From Flavobacterium yafengii (GTDB lineage Bacteria; Bacteroidota; Bacteroidia; Flavobacteriales; Flavobacteriaceae): a stretch of 64,000 bases of DNA. The stretch is from NCBI RefSeq assembly GCF_030010375.1, contig NZ_JASCRY010000001.1:1612001-1676000 (forward strand), in the 5' to 3' direction. Below the pieces are notes generated by a model. The model was not told the origin of the DNA. It ran no database searches and saw only the letters and a list, made by a program, of their open reading frames with translations. Positions 33,205-41,983 of the stretch are shown piece by piece. Within the stretch, counting starts at the first letter, position 1. Every line of letters starts with the position of its first letter. The position numbers were made by a program, and so were the translations under genes.

Positions 33205-34530
33205 TTAAGATCTTCTATTGTCATTTCTTGATGAATTACCTCTTTGAGATTCATTTCTTTGTGGAGCTGATTCTCTTGAAGAATTACCTCTGCTTTGAGA
33301 TTCTACTCTCTGTGGTGCCGCCTGTCTGGACGAATTTCCTCTGTTTTGTGACTCTGCTCTTTGTGGAGCAGCCTGAGTAGAAGGACTGGTTCTGTTTTGA
33401 GAGTAATCCCTTTGAGAATTTCCTCTTTGTGGAGCAGCCTGAGCAGAAGGACTGGTTCTGTTTTGAGAGTAATCTCTTTGAGAATTTCCTCTTTGTGGCG
33501 TTGCCTGAGTAGAAGGAGTGGCTCTGTTTTGAGAATAATCCCTTTGAGAATTTCCTCTTTGTGGCGTTGCCTGAGTAGAAGGAGTGGCTCTGTTTTGAGA
33601 ATAATCCCTTTGAGAATTTCCTCTCTGTGGTGCTACTTCTCTCGAAGGATTGGTTCTGTTTTGAGAATAATCTCTAGACGAACCAGATCTTTGTGGAGTT
33701 GCTTCTCTTGATGAACTAGTTCTGTTTTGAGAATAATCTCTTTGAGTTCCTGCTCTTCTGTTTGAATAACCCACTTCGTTTCTTGACCCTCTTCTTTGAT
33801 CTAATTCATAACGGTTTGTTACATTAGCATTTCTTCTCGAGAAGGAATAATTCGGGTGTTGTCTTTCATAACCATTTGAACGTCTTGAATTGTGAAGAAC
33901 TATAGCACGCTCACTTCTTCTATAATTAACATAATTGTAATTGTTGTTAATGTTCAAACTAATGTTGATATTATTTCTATATCTGAATATTGGGAATGGA
34001 TTCCATGCATAATAATAAGAAGGATAATACCCCCAATTCCATGTAGAATAATAAGGACGATAATTAGGAGACCAGAATGAAGCATAAATTAGTGGAGTGG
34101 TATAATATACAGGCTCATAAATATAATTTTGACCATACATGTATACATCTCCTACGACTTGAACGTGAATATTATTGTTTCTGTCTTTTTCAACGTCAAT
34201 TGTAGCTACATCTTGATACACATCAGTATCTATAACAGATTGAATGATAATTACGTGAGTCCGATTTTCGACAGTTTCGATAACTCTTAAATAATCAACT
34301 TCATTATCATTATTCAAATCTAAATTTGATATTTGTAGTTCGGGGTCATTCAGGCGTTGTTCAAAATCTTGTAGATTTCTTGAGTCACCAAAAATAGAAG
34401 CAACAGCTCTTAAATCAAGATTGTCACTGATTTCATTATTCATTGCATTTACTGATGTTCTATCTTGCGCCTGTATTTGAGTTGCGAAAACAGTAGTCAA
34501 TAGACTCAATAGTAGTAGTTTCGTTTTCAT
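33205..34530 (-). CDS. Secreted protein with 22-residue tandem repeats
   Basis: The 441-residue protein has a Sec signal peptide ending IQAQ at about 21. Residues 30-150 form a folded domain with the acidic DLNNDNEVDYLRV segment and strands. A Tyr/Trp/Asn-rich middle (about 150-215) precedes an Arg/Asn-rich linker. Six 22-residue repeats of the RDYSQNR-xxPS-xxAxPQRGNSQ kind occupy 264-395, followed by shortened units and a basic tail. The C-terminal third is probably disordered and basic. I do not recognise a function; cell-envelope or extracellular-matrix binding is only a possibility. Confidence 0.75.
   Translation of the reverse strand: MKTKLLLLSLLTTVFATQIQAQDRTSVNAMNNEISDNLDLRAVASIFGDSRNLQDFEQRLNDPELQISNLDLNNDNEVDYLRVIETVENRTHVIIIQSVIDTDVYQDVATIDVEKDRNNNIHVQVVGDVYMYGQNYIYEPVYYTTPLIYASFWSPNYRPYYSTWNWGYYPSYYYAWNPFPIFRYRNNINISLNINNNYNYVNYRRSERAIVLHNSRRSNGYERQHPNYSFSRRNANVTNRYELDQRRGSRNEVGYSNRRAGTQRDYSQNRTSSSREATPQRSGSSRDYSQNRTNPSREVAPQRGNSQRDYSQNRATPSTQATPQRGNSQRDYSQNRATPSTQATPQRGNSQRDYSQNRTSPSAQAAPQRGNSQRDYSQNRTSPSTQAAPQRAESQNRGNSSRQAAPQRVESQSRGNSSRESAPQRNESQRGNSSRNDNRRS
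33346..33741. repeat. 66-bp tandem repeat inside the secreted-protein gene
   Basis: Six 66-bp units coding for the 22-residue repeat. The third and fourth units give identical protein sequences, which points to recent slippage or recombination. Reading frame is kept, so copy number can change without breaking the protein. Confidence 0.9.
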
Positions 34531-34647
34531 AATTAATTGAATTAAGTTTATCTTTTTTTTTGATTATCCAATTACTGTGCCAATTAATTTAATGCTTATT
34601 TACAATTCTTATTATTAATTGTAAATTAGCCATAAAATGTATAAAAA

Positions 34648-35709
34648 ATGAGAACTTTTTTTTTGATTCTATTGATTTCAAATGTTTTTACATCCTGTAA
34701 AACAGCTGATTTTACTGTAAAAAACGATGCTAATACTGAATTTAAGTCCGTTGTAGTTGACACATTATTTCAGGATAAAATAAGTATCAGAGCTATTTTA
34801 ATTGATGCAAATAAAATTTGGTTTGCTGCTGATAAAGGAAGATTTGGTTTTTTTAATTTAGATAATAATCAAAAATTTGAAAGCAAAATTATCAAAGATT
34901 CTCTAAAGCTTGAGTTTAGAAGTAATGCCAAAACAAAAAAGCATATTTTTATTCTAAATGTTGGAAATCCAGCTTTGTTATATCGAATTTCAAAAGACGG
35001 AAAAGAAACAAAATTAGTGTATCAGGAAAATCATGAGAAAGTGTTTTATGATAGTATGCAATTTTGGAATGATAAGGAAGGAATAGCGATGGGAGACCCA
35101 ATTGCTGATTGTCTGAACATTATAATCACTCGTGATGGCGGAAATTCATGGAATAAAGTCCCGTCTAATAAATTGCCAAAAGTGATGGATGGAGAAGCAG
35201 CTTTTGCGGCAAGCAACACTAATATTATCATCAAAGGGAATAATACGTGGATTGTTTCCGGCGGCAAAAAATCGAGAGTTTTTTATTCTCCAGATAAGGG
35301 AAATACATGGACAGTGTATGAAACTCCAATAGTGCAAGGAAAATCAATGACCGGAATTTTTACCGCAGATTTTTATGATGCTCAAACTGGATTTATAGCC
35401 GGAGGAGATTATGAAGTGCGAGATCAAAATTTTTCTAATAAAGCAATCACAACTGATGGCGGAAAAACATGGAAGCTAATAGCAGAAAATCAAGCTTTTG
35501 GATATGCTTCTTGTGTGCAATATGTTCCTGAAAGCAATGGTAAAGGACTGGTAACGGTTGGTTTTTCAGGAATATACTATTCCTCAGATAGTGGTAATTC
35601 GTGGAAGCAATTATCTACTGATTCCACTCTTAATACCATCAGGTTTATAGATAAGCATACGGCAATTGCTGCTGGGCAAAATAAAATGATTCGCATCAGT
35701 TTTAAATAA
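34648..35709 (+). CDS. YCF48/BNR-repeat beta-propeller lipoprotein
   Basis: The 353-residue protein starts with a lipoprotein signal (lipobox FTSC, Cys17). At least four Asp-box motifs are visible: TRDGGNSWNKV, SPDKGNTWTVY, TTDGGKTWKL and SSDSGNSWKQL, as in sialidase-like and YCF48/HCF136 propellers. Sialidase catalytic residues are not evident. In Bacteroidota such proteins are annotated as oxidoreductase-like or photosystem-stability-like. Role unknown, probably outer-membrane anchored in the periplasm or on the surface. A terminator follows. Confidence 0.85.
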   Translation: MRTFFLILLISNVFTSCKTADFTVKNDANTEFKSVVVDTLFQDKISIRAILIDANKIWFAADKGRFGFFNLDNNQKFESKIIKDSLKLEFRSNAKTKKHIFILNVGNPALLYRISKDGKETKLVYQENHEKVFYDSMQFWNDKEGIAMGDPIADCLNIIITRDGGNSWNKVPSNKLPKVMDGEAAFAASNTNIIIKGNNTWIVSGGKKSRVFYSPDKGNTWTVYETPIVQGKSMTGIFTADFYDAQTGFIAGGDYEVRDQNFSNKAITTDGGKTWKLIAENQAFGYASCVQYVPESNGKGLVTVGFSGIYYSSDSGNSWKQLSTDSTLNTIRFIDKHTAIAAGQNKMIRISFK

Positions 35710-35714
35710 TTAAA

Positions 35715-35758
35715 AATACCCTAAGTCTAAATATAATCAGAGCTTAGGGTATTTTTTT
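35715..35758. terminator. Terminator after the propeller gene
   Basis: AATACCCTAAG (35715-35725) pairs with CTTAGGGTATT (35743-35753) and eight T follow on the plus strand. It may also serve the convergent gene at 35782. Confidence 0.88.
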
Positions 35759-35781
35759 TGAACTAATAAAAATAAAAAATA

Positions 35782-36240
35782 TTATTTTTTTTGACCTTTG
35801 TTACGATATTGTTGCAGCAATTTTCTATTGAAATCTTCTTCTGCTTTTTTAAGTTTAACTATTTTCACTGCAGGTAAAATTGTTCTCACATTTTGCATGA
35901 ATTTTTTTCGCAATAAAAATAACTCTTCTTCAGTATCTTCAATTTGGGACAAAAAGGTATTTGCTTCTTTTTCAGTTATTTTATCCAGTGAGCCATCACT
36001 CATTCTTCTCATGTAGGTTTTCATTTTTTGATGTCTCAGTTCAAACTGTTTGTCATCAAATGTATTGTAAATGGGCCAGAATCTTTCGGCTTCATTAGTT
36101 GTTAAGTCTAATTCAGTCGTGAAAAAAGCTACTTTTAAAGCTTTTATTTGCTCTCTTTTCTCTTTCATACTTTCGCCTTGAGCGTAAAAGTTGAATGAAA
36201 CAAGGAGTAATAGTATTGGTAATAATTTTTTTATGTTCAT
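35782..36240 (-). CDS. Exported helical CpxP/Spy-like protein of the sigma operon
   Basis: The 152-residue protein has a signal peptide ending FYAQ. The mature part is almost wholly helical and charged, with an LTTNEAERFWPIYNTFDD segment similar to the LTxxQ motif of CpxP/Spy chaperones and a basic C-terminus. It is the third gene of a unit with an ECF sigma factor and a single-span protein, so it may sense envelope state. Family assignment is by pattern and by the common flavobacterial gene order. Confidence 0.7.
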   Translation of the reverse strand: MNIKKLLPILLLLVSFNFYAQGESMKEKREQIKALKVAFFTTELDLTTNEAERFWPIYNTFDDKQFELRHQKMKTYMRRMSDGSLDKITEKEANTFLSQIEDTEEELFLLRKKFMQNVRTILPAVKIVKLKKAEEDFNRKLLQQYRNKGQKK

Positions 36241-36287
36241 TTTTTATTTGTTTAATTATGCTTTAAATAAAAGCTTTACGGTCTAAT

Positions 36288-36701
36288 TTATTCTAAAATA
36301 AGATTTTCTAAGTTTGAATTTGTTGATAAATGATCTTCTATCGCTTCATCTTCTAAAACAATACCTGTTTTTATATTATTAATATCTTCGGTTTCTAATA
36401 CACTTATCAAGTCATACTGATTTACATTAGACTGATAGGTGATGTAGTTTTCTAAAGCCACAGCGTCTAATTCTTTCGTGTTTGTCGAAGAAGGACTTAA
36501 AATTGGAATCATCAGAGCAAGTATTAAAACTGCTGCTGCCATCATAATTAAAGTTTTTCTTTTTTGAAAAATAGAAATTACTTTTGGCTCGTTTTTAGGT
36601 AATTGCTCCATCATTTTGATTGAAAAATTTTCAAAATAATGGTCTGGAGTTTTAAATCCAGTTTCAATTTTAGGTTCGTTCTCTAATTTAAATGTTTTCA
36701 T
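36288..36701 (-). CDS. Single-span membrane protein, probable anti-sigma partner
   Basis: The 137-residue protein has a cytoplasmic N-terminal 50 residues (FKTPDHYFENFSIKMMEQLP), one transmembrane helix at about 51-67, and an acidic periplasmic C-terminus. It is 33 bases downstream of the ECF sigma gene, the usual place of an anti-sigma factor, but it lacks a recognisable zinc-binding HxxxCxxC motif. The role is inferred from order only. Confidence 0.65.
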   Translation of the reverse strand: MKTFKLENEPKIETGFKTPDHYFENFSIKMMEQLPKNEPKVISIFQKRKTLIMMAAAVLILALMIPILSPSSTNTKELDAVALENYITYQSNVNQYDLISVLETEDINNIKTGIVLEDEAIEDHLSTNSNLENLILE

Positions 36702-36734
36702 AATGTACTTTAGACAGTGTTACAGCTAAAAGGT

Positions 36735-37277
36735 TTAATTTGTCGAAACAAAAGCTTCAATTTTTTTTACAGCAAGATGATAGGATGCTTTTAATCCGCC
36801 AACGGTGGTTCCCAGAATTTCTGAAATTTCTTCGTATTTCAGTTCTTGAAAATATTTCATTTTAAAAACCAATTGTTGCTTTTCGGGCAATAATGCAATT
36901 GCTTTTTGTAATTTTATTTGAATTTCATTTCCGTCAAAAAATACGTCGGCTTCCAGATTATCAATAGTTTTGTTCTGTAAAGTTTCTGATGAAATGCCAC
37001 TCGTTTTTGATTTTTGTTTCAAAAACGTCAAGGCTTCATTCGTAGCGATGCGATACATCCATGAAAAAAGTTTACTTTCGCCTTTGAAATTTTTTAGATT
37101 TTGAAATATTTTTATAAAAGTATTTTGCAGCACATCATCAGCATCATCGTGATTCAAAACGATATTACGAATGTGATTGTATAACGGTCTTTGATAATCC
37201 TGTAATAACTGCTGAAACGCTTGATTTTGCGTTTTAGGGTCTAACAAGTGATTTATAAATTCCTGTTCTTCTTGCAA
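36735..37277 (-). CDS. RNA polymerase sigma factor, ECF subfamily
   Basis: The 180-residue protein has region 2 (DADDVLQNTFIKIFQNL) with the LFSWMYRIATNEAL core-binding helix, and region 4 (LPEKQQLVFKMKYFQELKYEEI) with the HTH ILGTTVGGLKASYHLAVKKI. The start is TTG at 37277. Its partners downstream are a single-span membrane protein and an exported helical protein, giving a typical ECF sensing unit. The stimulus and regulon are unknown. Confidence 0.92.
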   Translation of the reverse strand: MQEEQEFINHLLDPKTQNQAFQQLLQDYQRPLYNHIRNIVLNHDDADDVLQNTFIKIFQNLKNFKGESKLFSWMYRIATNEALTFLKQKSKTSGISSETLQNKTIDNLEADVFFDGNEIQIKLQKAIALLPEKQQLVFKMKYFQELKYEEISEILGTTVGGLKASYHLAVKKIEAFVSTN

Positions 37278-37339
37278 AGCGATTATTTAAAAGTTAGAAT
37301 AGAATTTATTAAAAAGGTTTAATCAGCTACAAAAAAATA

Positions 37340-38470
37340 TTAAAATTCAGATTGTTCTTCTTCCTTATTTATTACTGGTGCAGGCGTTTTTACTGCTTCA
37401 GCTTTCTTAATAACAGCTGGAGTGAAAGCCTTTGAAGGAATTACTGGAATTGCTTTAGGTTTTATTGGATAATAAATTTCCGTAACCCATTTTGAAGGGT
37501 TTTTAATTTCTGTTTTGCTGATGGTGAAATTCTCTACATGAGAAAATGTAGGATCGATAGCAATTCGATTCGTGTTAATGTATGTTTTGGCTTTATCCAA
37601 AGCTTTTTTTGTATGCGAATAATCCCCAGTTAAAGTAGTTTTAATGGCGTCGAATGGTTCTAGTTTTCCCGTTAAAATATCACTTCCTGAACTCGTTAAG
37701 ATTTGATTTTTTATTGGTACACAAAAAGATAATTTGGTCAATCCGCTTACAGTATCATAAGTGTGATAAATTATAAATGGCTTTCCGTTTAATTCGATAT
37801 TATTTTGTTCGCAAAAAGTAATCATTTTTGGGAATACGATTTGACCGTTTTTAATGACTTTTGAAATTTCACTTGTAAAGGTTTGTCTTAAATAAAAAGT
37901 GCCAAGTTTTTTTACTAATCCATTTACTTTTACCGCATAAGTATTTATTTCAAAATCAAGAGTTTTGTCTAAGTTAGCTAAACTTTTTTCATATGATTTT
38001 CCTATAATTTTATTCATTCCTCCATTAAAAGCCGTATAAACTTTCATGGTGAAACTCATTTTTCCGGTTGTTTTCCAAGTTACTTTTGTTCCGCCTATAG
38101 TATCCTTAAAACTCCAAAAAACAGATGAGGAAGTTCCATCATAATTCATTTTTTGAGAAATACTGTCATTTTCTTTCACAAAAACGGTCAACATATCTCC
38201 AGTTCCCTCTTTTCCTTCCCATGAAAAGGAAGCTCCCGGGCCAATTGTTTTTTTAGGGTATGTAATTTGCATTTCAGGATCTTCAACAATCCATGAACTA
38301 AAATCTTCCCAGTTTCTATAATCATTAACAAAATTAAATACGGTAGATTTTGGAGAATTTATGATTTGACTTCTTTCTACGGTAAAATCTCCTTTTTGAG
38401 TTGCCACAAAAATGGATAGAGCCACAAAACTTAGCAATAGTAAAAGAAATAAGTATTTTAAAATCCTCAT
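37340..38470 (-). CDS. SRPBCC (START-like) domain protein with GyrI-like C-terminal domain
   Basis: The 376-residue protein has an N-terminal membrane helix (about 5-24), an SRPBCC lipid- or ligand-binding domain at about 28-175 (DFTVERSQIINSPKSTVF is the typical opening), a GyrI/AraC-effector-like domain at about 195-335, and a Pro/Ala/Lys-rich tail with repeated TPAPV-like stretches. It belongs to the polyketide cyclase/dehydrase superfamily. Ligand unknown. It is upstream of the sigma operon but separated by 62 bases and may be independent. Confidence 0.85.
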   Translation of the reverse strand: MRILKYLFLLLLLSFVALSIFVATQKGDFTVERSQIINSPKSTVFNFVNDYRNWEDFSSWIVEDPEMQITYPKKTIGPGASFSWEGKEGTGDMLTVFVKENDSISQKMNYDGTSSSVFWSFKDTIGGTKVTWKTTGKMSFTMKVYTAFNGGMNKIIGKSYEKSLANLDKTLDFEINTYAVKVNGLVKKLGTFYLRQTFTSEISKVIKNGQIVFPKMITFCEQNNIELNGKPFIIYHTYDTVSGLTKLSFCVPIKNQILTSSGSDILTGKLEPFDAIKTTLTGDYSHTKKALDKAKTYINTNRIAIDPTFSHVENFTISKTEIKNPSKWVTEIYYPIKPKAIPVIPSKAFTPAVIKKAEAVKTPAPVINKEEEQSEF

Positions 38471-38798
38471 AATATACAGGTTTGTTAATTTTTGTAAAGT
38501 TAAAGATTTTATTTACAAGTCATCGAAAGCGTTAAATAAATATAGATCATTTTCTATATAAAGAATGTTTATCTATTTGTGTTTGATTTGCGTTTAAAGG
38601 AATCTTTATGTTATTCGATCATTTGTATCTGATTCTTTTTCGAATAAAAAAAGGAAGATGCTGAGTGATTTAGATTGCTAAGTATTTGTTTTTTAATTAA
38701 ATAAAAGAGTTTATTGCGAATTTTTATTGCTGATTATGAAAAATATGTAAATAAAAAAGTCCGCATTTAGCGGACATTATTTGTTTGGTTTAAAAAAA
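38471..38798. other. Gene-free gap with the promoter of the SRPBCC gene
   Basis: The AT-rich spacer contains the terminator of the 62-residue protein gene near its right end. I see no other element that I can support; a TAACTTTA sequence on the minus strand about 30 bases before the SRPBCC gene is only a weak -7 candidate. Confidence 0.4.
38753..38775 (-). terminator. Terminator after the 62-residue membrane protein gene
   Basis: GTCCGC pairs with GCGGAC around five bases, and the minus strand continues with six T. Confidence 0.8.
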
Positions 38799-38987
38799 CT
38801 AACGTTTGAAAAATACTTTTATAAAAAATAAAATTCCAATAAAAATTCCAAATCCTATCAGAATCTTGTAATTTCCTTTATAAAACTCTTTATGTATTTT
38901 TATATCTTTTCGATAGGCATAAATTGCTGCGATGATAAATGCAACTAAAAACAAGCCTGCAAACACTAATTGACCTTGACTAAACAT
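38799..38987 (-). CDS. Small membrane protein with two helices
   Basis: The 62-residue protein has two hydrophobic helices (about 6-24 and 43-58) joined by a basic loop (YRKDIKIHKEFYKGNYK) and ends FFKR. It is followed closely by its own terminator and divergent from the MazG-like gene, both signs of a real gene. Function unknown. Confidence 0.7.
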   Translation of the reverse strand: MFSQGQLVFAGLFLVAFIIAAIYAYRKDIKIHKEFYKGNYKILIGFGIFIGILFFIKVFFKR

Positions 38988-39068
38988 AGTTTAAATTATT
39001 TCCGGCAAATTTAGGTAATAGTTTAGAAATAGTTGCTAATTTGCCTTTTCATTTAACAAAATAAAAAG

Positions 39069-39455
39069 ATGCAAAAACAGATAAACTCAGTTAAAGAATT
39101 TCATACGGCTTTTAAAATAGGTCACAGTGAAATTCCTACAGCTAATTTAGGGGAAAGTAAACACACGCTTCGGTACAACTTAATGAAAGAGGAAAACGAA
39201 GAATATCTTGAAGCAGTTCAAAATAATGATTTGGTAGAAATTGCAGATGCATTGGGTGATATGATGTATATTCTATGCGGAACCATTATCGAACACGGTT
39301 TGCAGCATAAAATAGAAGCAGTTTTTGACGAAATCCAACGCAGTAATATGAGTAAGTTAGGGGAAGATGGTAAACCTATTTACCGTGAAGATGGGAAAGT
39401 CATGAAAGGACCTAATTATTTCAAACCTGATTTTTCTAAAATAATAGAAGAATAG
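39069..39455 (+). CDS. MazG-like / PRA-PH-like nucleotide pyrophosphohydrolase
   Basis: The 128-residue all-helical protein has the metal-binding EENEEY (ExxE) helix and the later EIADALGDMMYI (ExxD) helix, as in the MazG/HisE/dUTPase-2 superfamily. The C-terminal GKPIYREDGKVMKGPNYFKPD segment is known in a family of single-domain phosphoribosyl-ATP-pyrophosphohydrolase-like proteins. It is alone and ends at a strong terminator. It is probably a house-cleaning NTP hydrolase and not HisE proper. Confidence 0.87.
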   Translation: MQKQINSVKEFHTAFKIGHSEIPTANLGESKHTLRYNLMKEENEEYLEAVQNNDLVEIADALGDMMYILCGTIIEHGLQHKIEAVFDEIQRSNMSKLGEDGKPIYREDGKVMKGPNYFKPDFSKIIEE

Positions 39456-39497
39456 AGCATAGCGCTTAAAGTTTTATTAATACATAAATTGTGATAT

Positions 39498-39533
39498 AAA
39501 AAAAGCGATTTTCACCGTGAAAATCGCTTTTTT
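39498..39533. terminator. Bidirectional terminator between the MazG-like gene and ilvE
   Basis: A near-perfect palindrome AAAAAAGCGATTTTCAC and its complement, giving A/T runs on both sides for the convergent genes. Confidence 0.9.
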
Positions 39534-39553
39534 AAAATTATGAAATCTTAGGA

Positions 39554-40621
39554 TTATACTTTAACAGTCCATCCAAAAGTATCTTCTTCTAATTTGTTTT
39601 GGATATTTTCCAATTTAGTTTTTAGTTGTAAAGCCATTGTGAATTCAATTTTTGGCAATTCATAATAAACATCCTGATAAGAAAATCCAGAAATTGGACT
39701 TACTACAGCAGCCGTTCCTGCACCAAAAATTTCTTTTAAAGTTCCATTTTTAGCAGCCTCAACAAGCTCAGATACTAAAACGGAACGAATTTCTACATTT
39801 ATACCTATACTTTTTGCTAAATCAATAAGTGTTTTTCTAGTCACACCATCAAGAATTCTTTCGCTTACAGGAGCAGTTAATAATGTGTCATTTATTCTAA
39901 AAAACACATTCATAGTACCTGCTTCTTCCAGTTTGGTATGCGTAGCATCATCAGTCCAAATTACCTGCTGAAAACCTTCTTTATTTGCTAAATTAGTTGG
40001 GTAAAATTGAGCAGCATAATTCCCGGCAGCTTTTGCAGCTCCTATTCCTCCATTTGCAGCTCTACTGAAATGTTCTGCAATAAGTACTTTTACATCACCA
40101 GAATAATAAGAACTCACAGGCGATAAAATAATCATGAATTTATAGTCATCCGAAGGGTTAGCAATTACTCCAGTACCAGTTGCAATCATAAATGGTCTGA
40201 TGTACATGGCATTTCCTTTTCCTTTTTTAATCCAAGCTTCGTCTAATTGCAACAATTGATTCAAACCGCTCATAAATATCTCTTCAGGAACTTCCGGCAT
40301 AGCCATTCTTACTGCAGATGTATTAAAACGCTTGTAGTTTTCATCAGGTCTAAAAAGCCAAACGTCATCATTCTCGTCTTTGTAGGCTTTCATACCTTCA
40401 AAAATCGCTTGACCATAATGAAAAACTCTTGTAGATGGGTCTAACAAAAATGGTGCATAAGGTTTAATGACCGGTTTTTGCCATTCCCCATTTTTATAAT
40501 CACATTCAAATAGATGATCTGTAAAAACAGAACCAAAGCTTAAGTTTGAAAAATCAACCTCGTTTATTTTTGTAGAGGAAGCTTTTATTGTTTCAATTTT
40601 GTTAGTTTGAGTAGTACTCAT
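39554..40621 (-). CDS. ilvE: Branched-chain amino acid aminotransferase
   Basis: The 355-residue PLP fold-IV enzyme transaminates Leu, Ile and Val. The PLP Lys lies in GAAKAAGNYAAQF, and RVFHYGQAIFEGMKAY, YIRPFMIATG and AGTMNVFF are group motifs of the longer, mitochondrial-like BCATs. Length agrees. It is monocistronic; a TAATTTTG sequence on the minus strand lies upstream in the 302-base gap. Confidence 0.94.
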   Translation of the reverse strand: MSTTQTNKIETIKASSTKINEVDFSNLSFGSVFTDHLFECDYKNGEWQKPVIKPYAPFLLDPSTRVFHYGQAIFEGMKAYKDENDDVWLFRPDENYKRFNTSAVRMAMPEVPEEIFMSGLNQLLQLDEAWIKKGKGNAMYIRPFMIATGTGVIANPSDDYKFMIILSPVSSYYSGDVKVLIAEHFSRAANGGIGAAKAAGNYAAQFYPTNLANKEGFQQVIWTDDATHTKLEEAGTMNVFFRINDTLLTAPVSERILDGVTRKTLIDLAKSIGINVEIRSVLVSELVEAAKNGTLKEIFGAGTAAVVSPISGFSYQDVYYELPKIEFTMALQLKTKLENIQNKLEEDTFGWTVKV

Positions 40622-40923
40622 AGTAATGTATTGTTTTTTGATTTTTTTTTAATGACAAACTAGAGCTTAAAAAACTAGATTTCTATAAGTTGAAGTTTAA
40701 TCTTTGCAAAATTAAATAAAAATCAACAAAAGACTTGTCAAAAAACTATTAATTATAGCATTTAACTAAGATTTGTTTACATTTTAAAAAAAACAAAAAA
40801 ATCATGCCTATTTCTACTGATTATACAATAAATATAGATTTTTCAGAGGCAAACGTATTAGATTTTGATTAATTTTGGACAAACATTGTAGCTTTTAATT
40901 CAATATAACCTCAAAATCCAATT
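40622..40923. other. Divergent promoter gap between ilvE and mnmD
   Basis: The 302-base AT-rich gap holds candidate -7 boxes for both genes. A 22-codon ORF at 40804-40872 is the only coding possibility and is judged doubtful. Confidence 0.5.
40870..40877 (+). promoter_or_regulatory. Candidate -7 box for mnmD
   Basis: TAATTTTG fits TAnnTTTG and lies 46 bases before the TTG start at 40924. Confidence 0.4.
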
Positions 40924-41586
40924 TTGAAAAGAGAAATAATCCAAACACTTGATGGTTCAACTACCATTCACCTAGCAGAATGGGACGAATGTTATCATTC
41001 TAAACATGGCGCTATCCAGGAAGCACAGCATGTATTTATTAAAAACGGCCTTTCATTATTTCAAAACAGAAATCTTTCTATTTTGGAAATAGGATTTGGT
41101 ACAGGTTTAAATGCATTTATTACTTTGCTGGAGTCAAAAAAAATGAAGCAATCGGTTGATTATGTAGGAGTAGAAGCTTATCCAATTTCAGTAGACGAAG
41201 TTTTGCTGATGAATTATGTCACAGAATTAAATGCAAGTCAAGAAAGCGCAACTTTTGATAAAATGCATGAAAGCAATTGGGGAGAAAAAATTGATTTGAG
41301 AGAGGATTTTTCACTGACCAAAAGGAAACAATTTTTTGAAGAAATTGATGATATTAATCAATTTGATTTGATTTATTTTGATGCTTTTGGGTACAGAGTG
41401 CAACCTGAATTATGGAGTACCGCTATTTTTGAGAAGATGTATAAGGCGCTTAAAGCGAATGGTGTACTGGTTACTTATGCCGCCAGAGGAGTTGTGAAAA
41501 GGAGTATGATTGAAGTGGGCTTTACTGTCGAAAAACTTGCCGGACCACCCGGAAAAAGAGAAATGTTTCGTGCTAGAAAAAGTTGA
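40924..41586 (+). CDS. mnmD: tRNA 5-methylaminomethyl-2-thiouridine methyltransferase, MnmD type
   Basis: The 220-residue protein has the SAM motif LEIGFGTGLNAF and the later DLIYFDAFGYRVQPELW, followed by AGPPGKREMFRARK at the C-terminus. This is the DUF752/MnmD methyltransferase domain that finishes mnm5s2U in tRNA wobble positions. The FAD-oxidase domain of the fused E. coli MnmC is missing, so this is the stand-alone form. It starts at TTG 40924. The start and the intact GxGxG-like loop give good confidence. Confidence 0.9.
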   Translation: MKREIIQTLDGSTTIHLAEWDECYHSKHGAIQEAQHVFIKNGLSLFQNRNLSILEIGFGTGLNAFITLLESKKMKQSVDYVGVEAYPISVDEVLLMNYVTELNASQESATFDKMHESNWGEKIDLREDFSLTKRKQFFEEIDDINQFDLIYFDAFGYRVQPELWSTAIFEKMYKALKANGVLVTYAARGVVKRSMIEVGFTVEKLAGPPGKREMFRARKS

Positions 41587-41754
41587 TGTTTGTTGTTTAA
41601 GTTGTTTGTTTTCAGGGATTTATTTTTCATTAGCCAAAACCTATGAATTAAAAATTAAAAAATTAAAACTAAGTTAAATAGTTATGTTTTAATAAAAAAA
41701 AATGTATTTTTACAAGACTTTAGAATCCAAATCTAACTAAAATCAACGTTTACT

Positions 41755-41952
41755 ATGTCAAAAATCATGTATGATTATACAAAATCAATTTTAGAAAGAG
41801 TGAGTTTTGATCCATTGCTTTTTTGCAAGGAATTAGAAAAAGCCATCAAAACTTTATTACCATACGAAATGGATCAATTGCGAGAATGGTTATTAAATTT
41901 TACAATTGGAAAACCAGAATTAAAACAATGTTTATTAATCGTAAATTCATAA
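41755..41952 (+). CDS. Small conserved flavobacterial protein
   Basis: The 65-residue protein is helical with Phe/Leu-rich segments (SILERVSFDPLLFCKELEKA, LPYEMDQLREWL). It has no signal peptide. It is followed directly by a strong terminator, and its ATG follows 168 bases of spacer. I recall similar short proteins in other Flavobacterium genomes, but the function is unknown. Confidence 0.7.
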   Translation: MSKIMYDYTKSILERVSFDPLLFCKELEKAIKTLLPYEMDQLREWLLNFTIGKPELKQCLLIVNS

Positions 41953-41983
41953 AAAAAGGAACCGCAAAACGGTTCCTTTTTTT
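41951..41983. terminator. Bidirectional terminator between the 65-residue gene and oxyR
   Basis: AAGGAACCG pairs with CGGTTCCTT around CAAAA, with seven A before and seven T after. It touches the oxyR stop codon. Confidence 0.9.

Noticed and set aside
33361..33711. Plus-strand ORF of 116 residues full of Ser-Arg-Arg repeats
   Set aside because: It is the antisense of the 66-bp repeats in the secreted-protein gene, so its regular look comes from that repeat.
33346..33741. Regular 66-bp repeats as a possible CRISPR array
   Set aside because: There are no unique spacers; units are contiguous and coding.
40804..40872. 22-codon ORF upstream of mnmD
   Set aside because: Short enough to arise by chance in AT-rich DNA, and it overlaps the proposed mnmD -7 box. 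It would need ribosome profiling or conservation.
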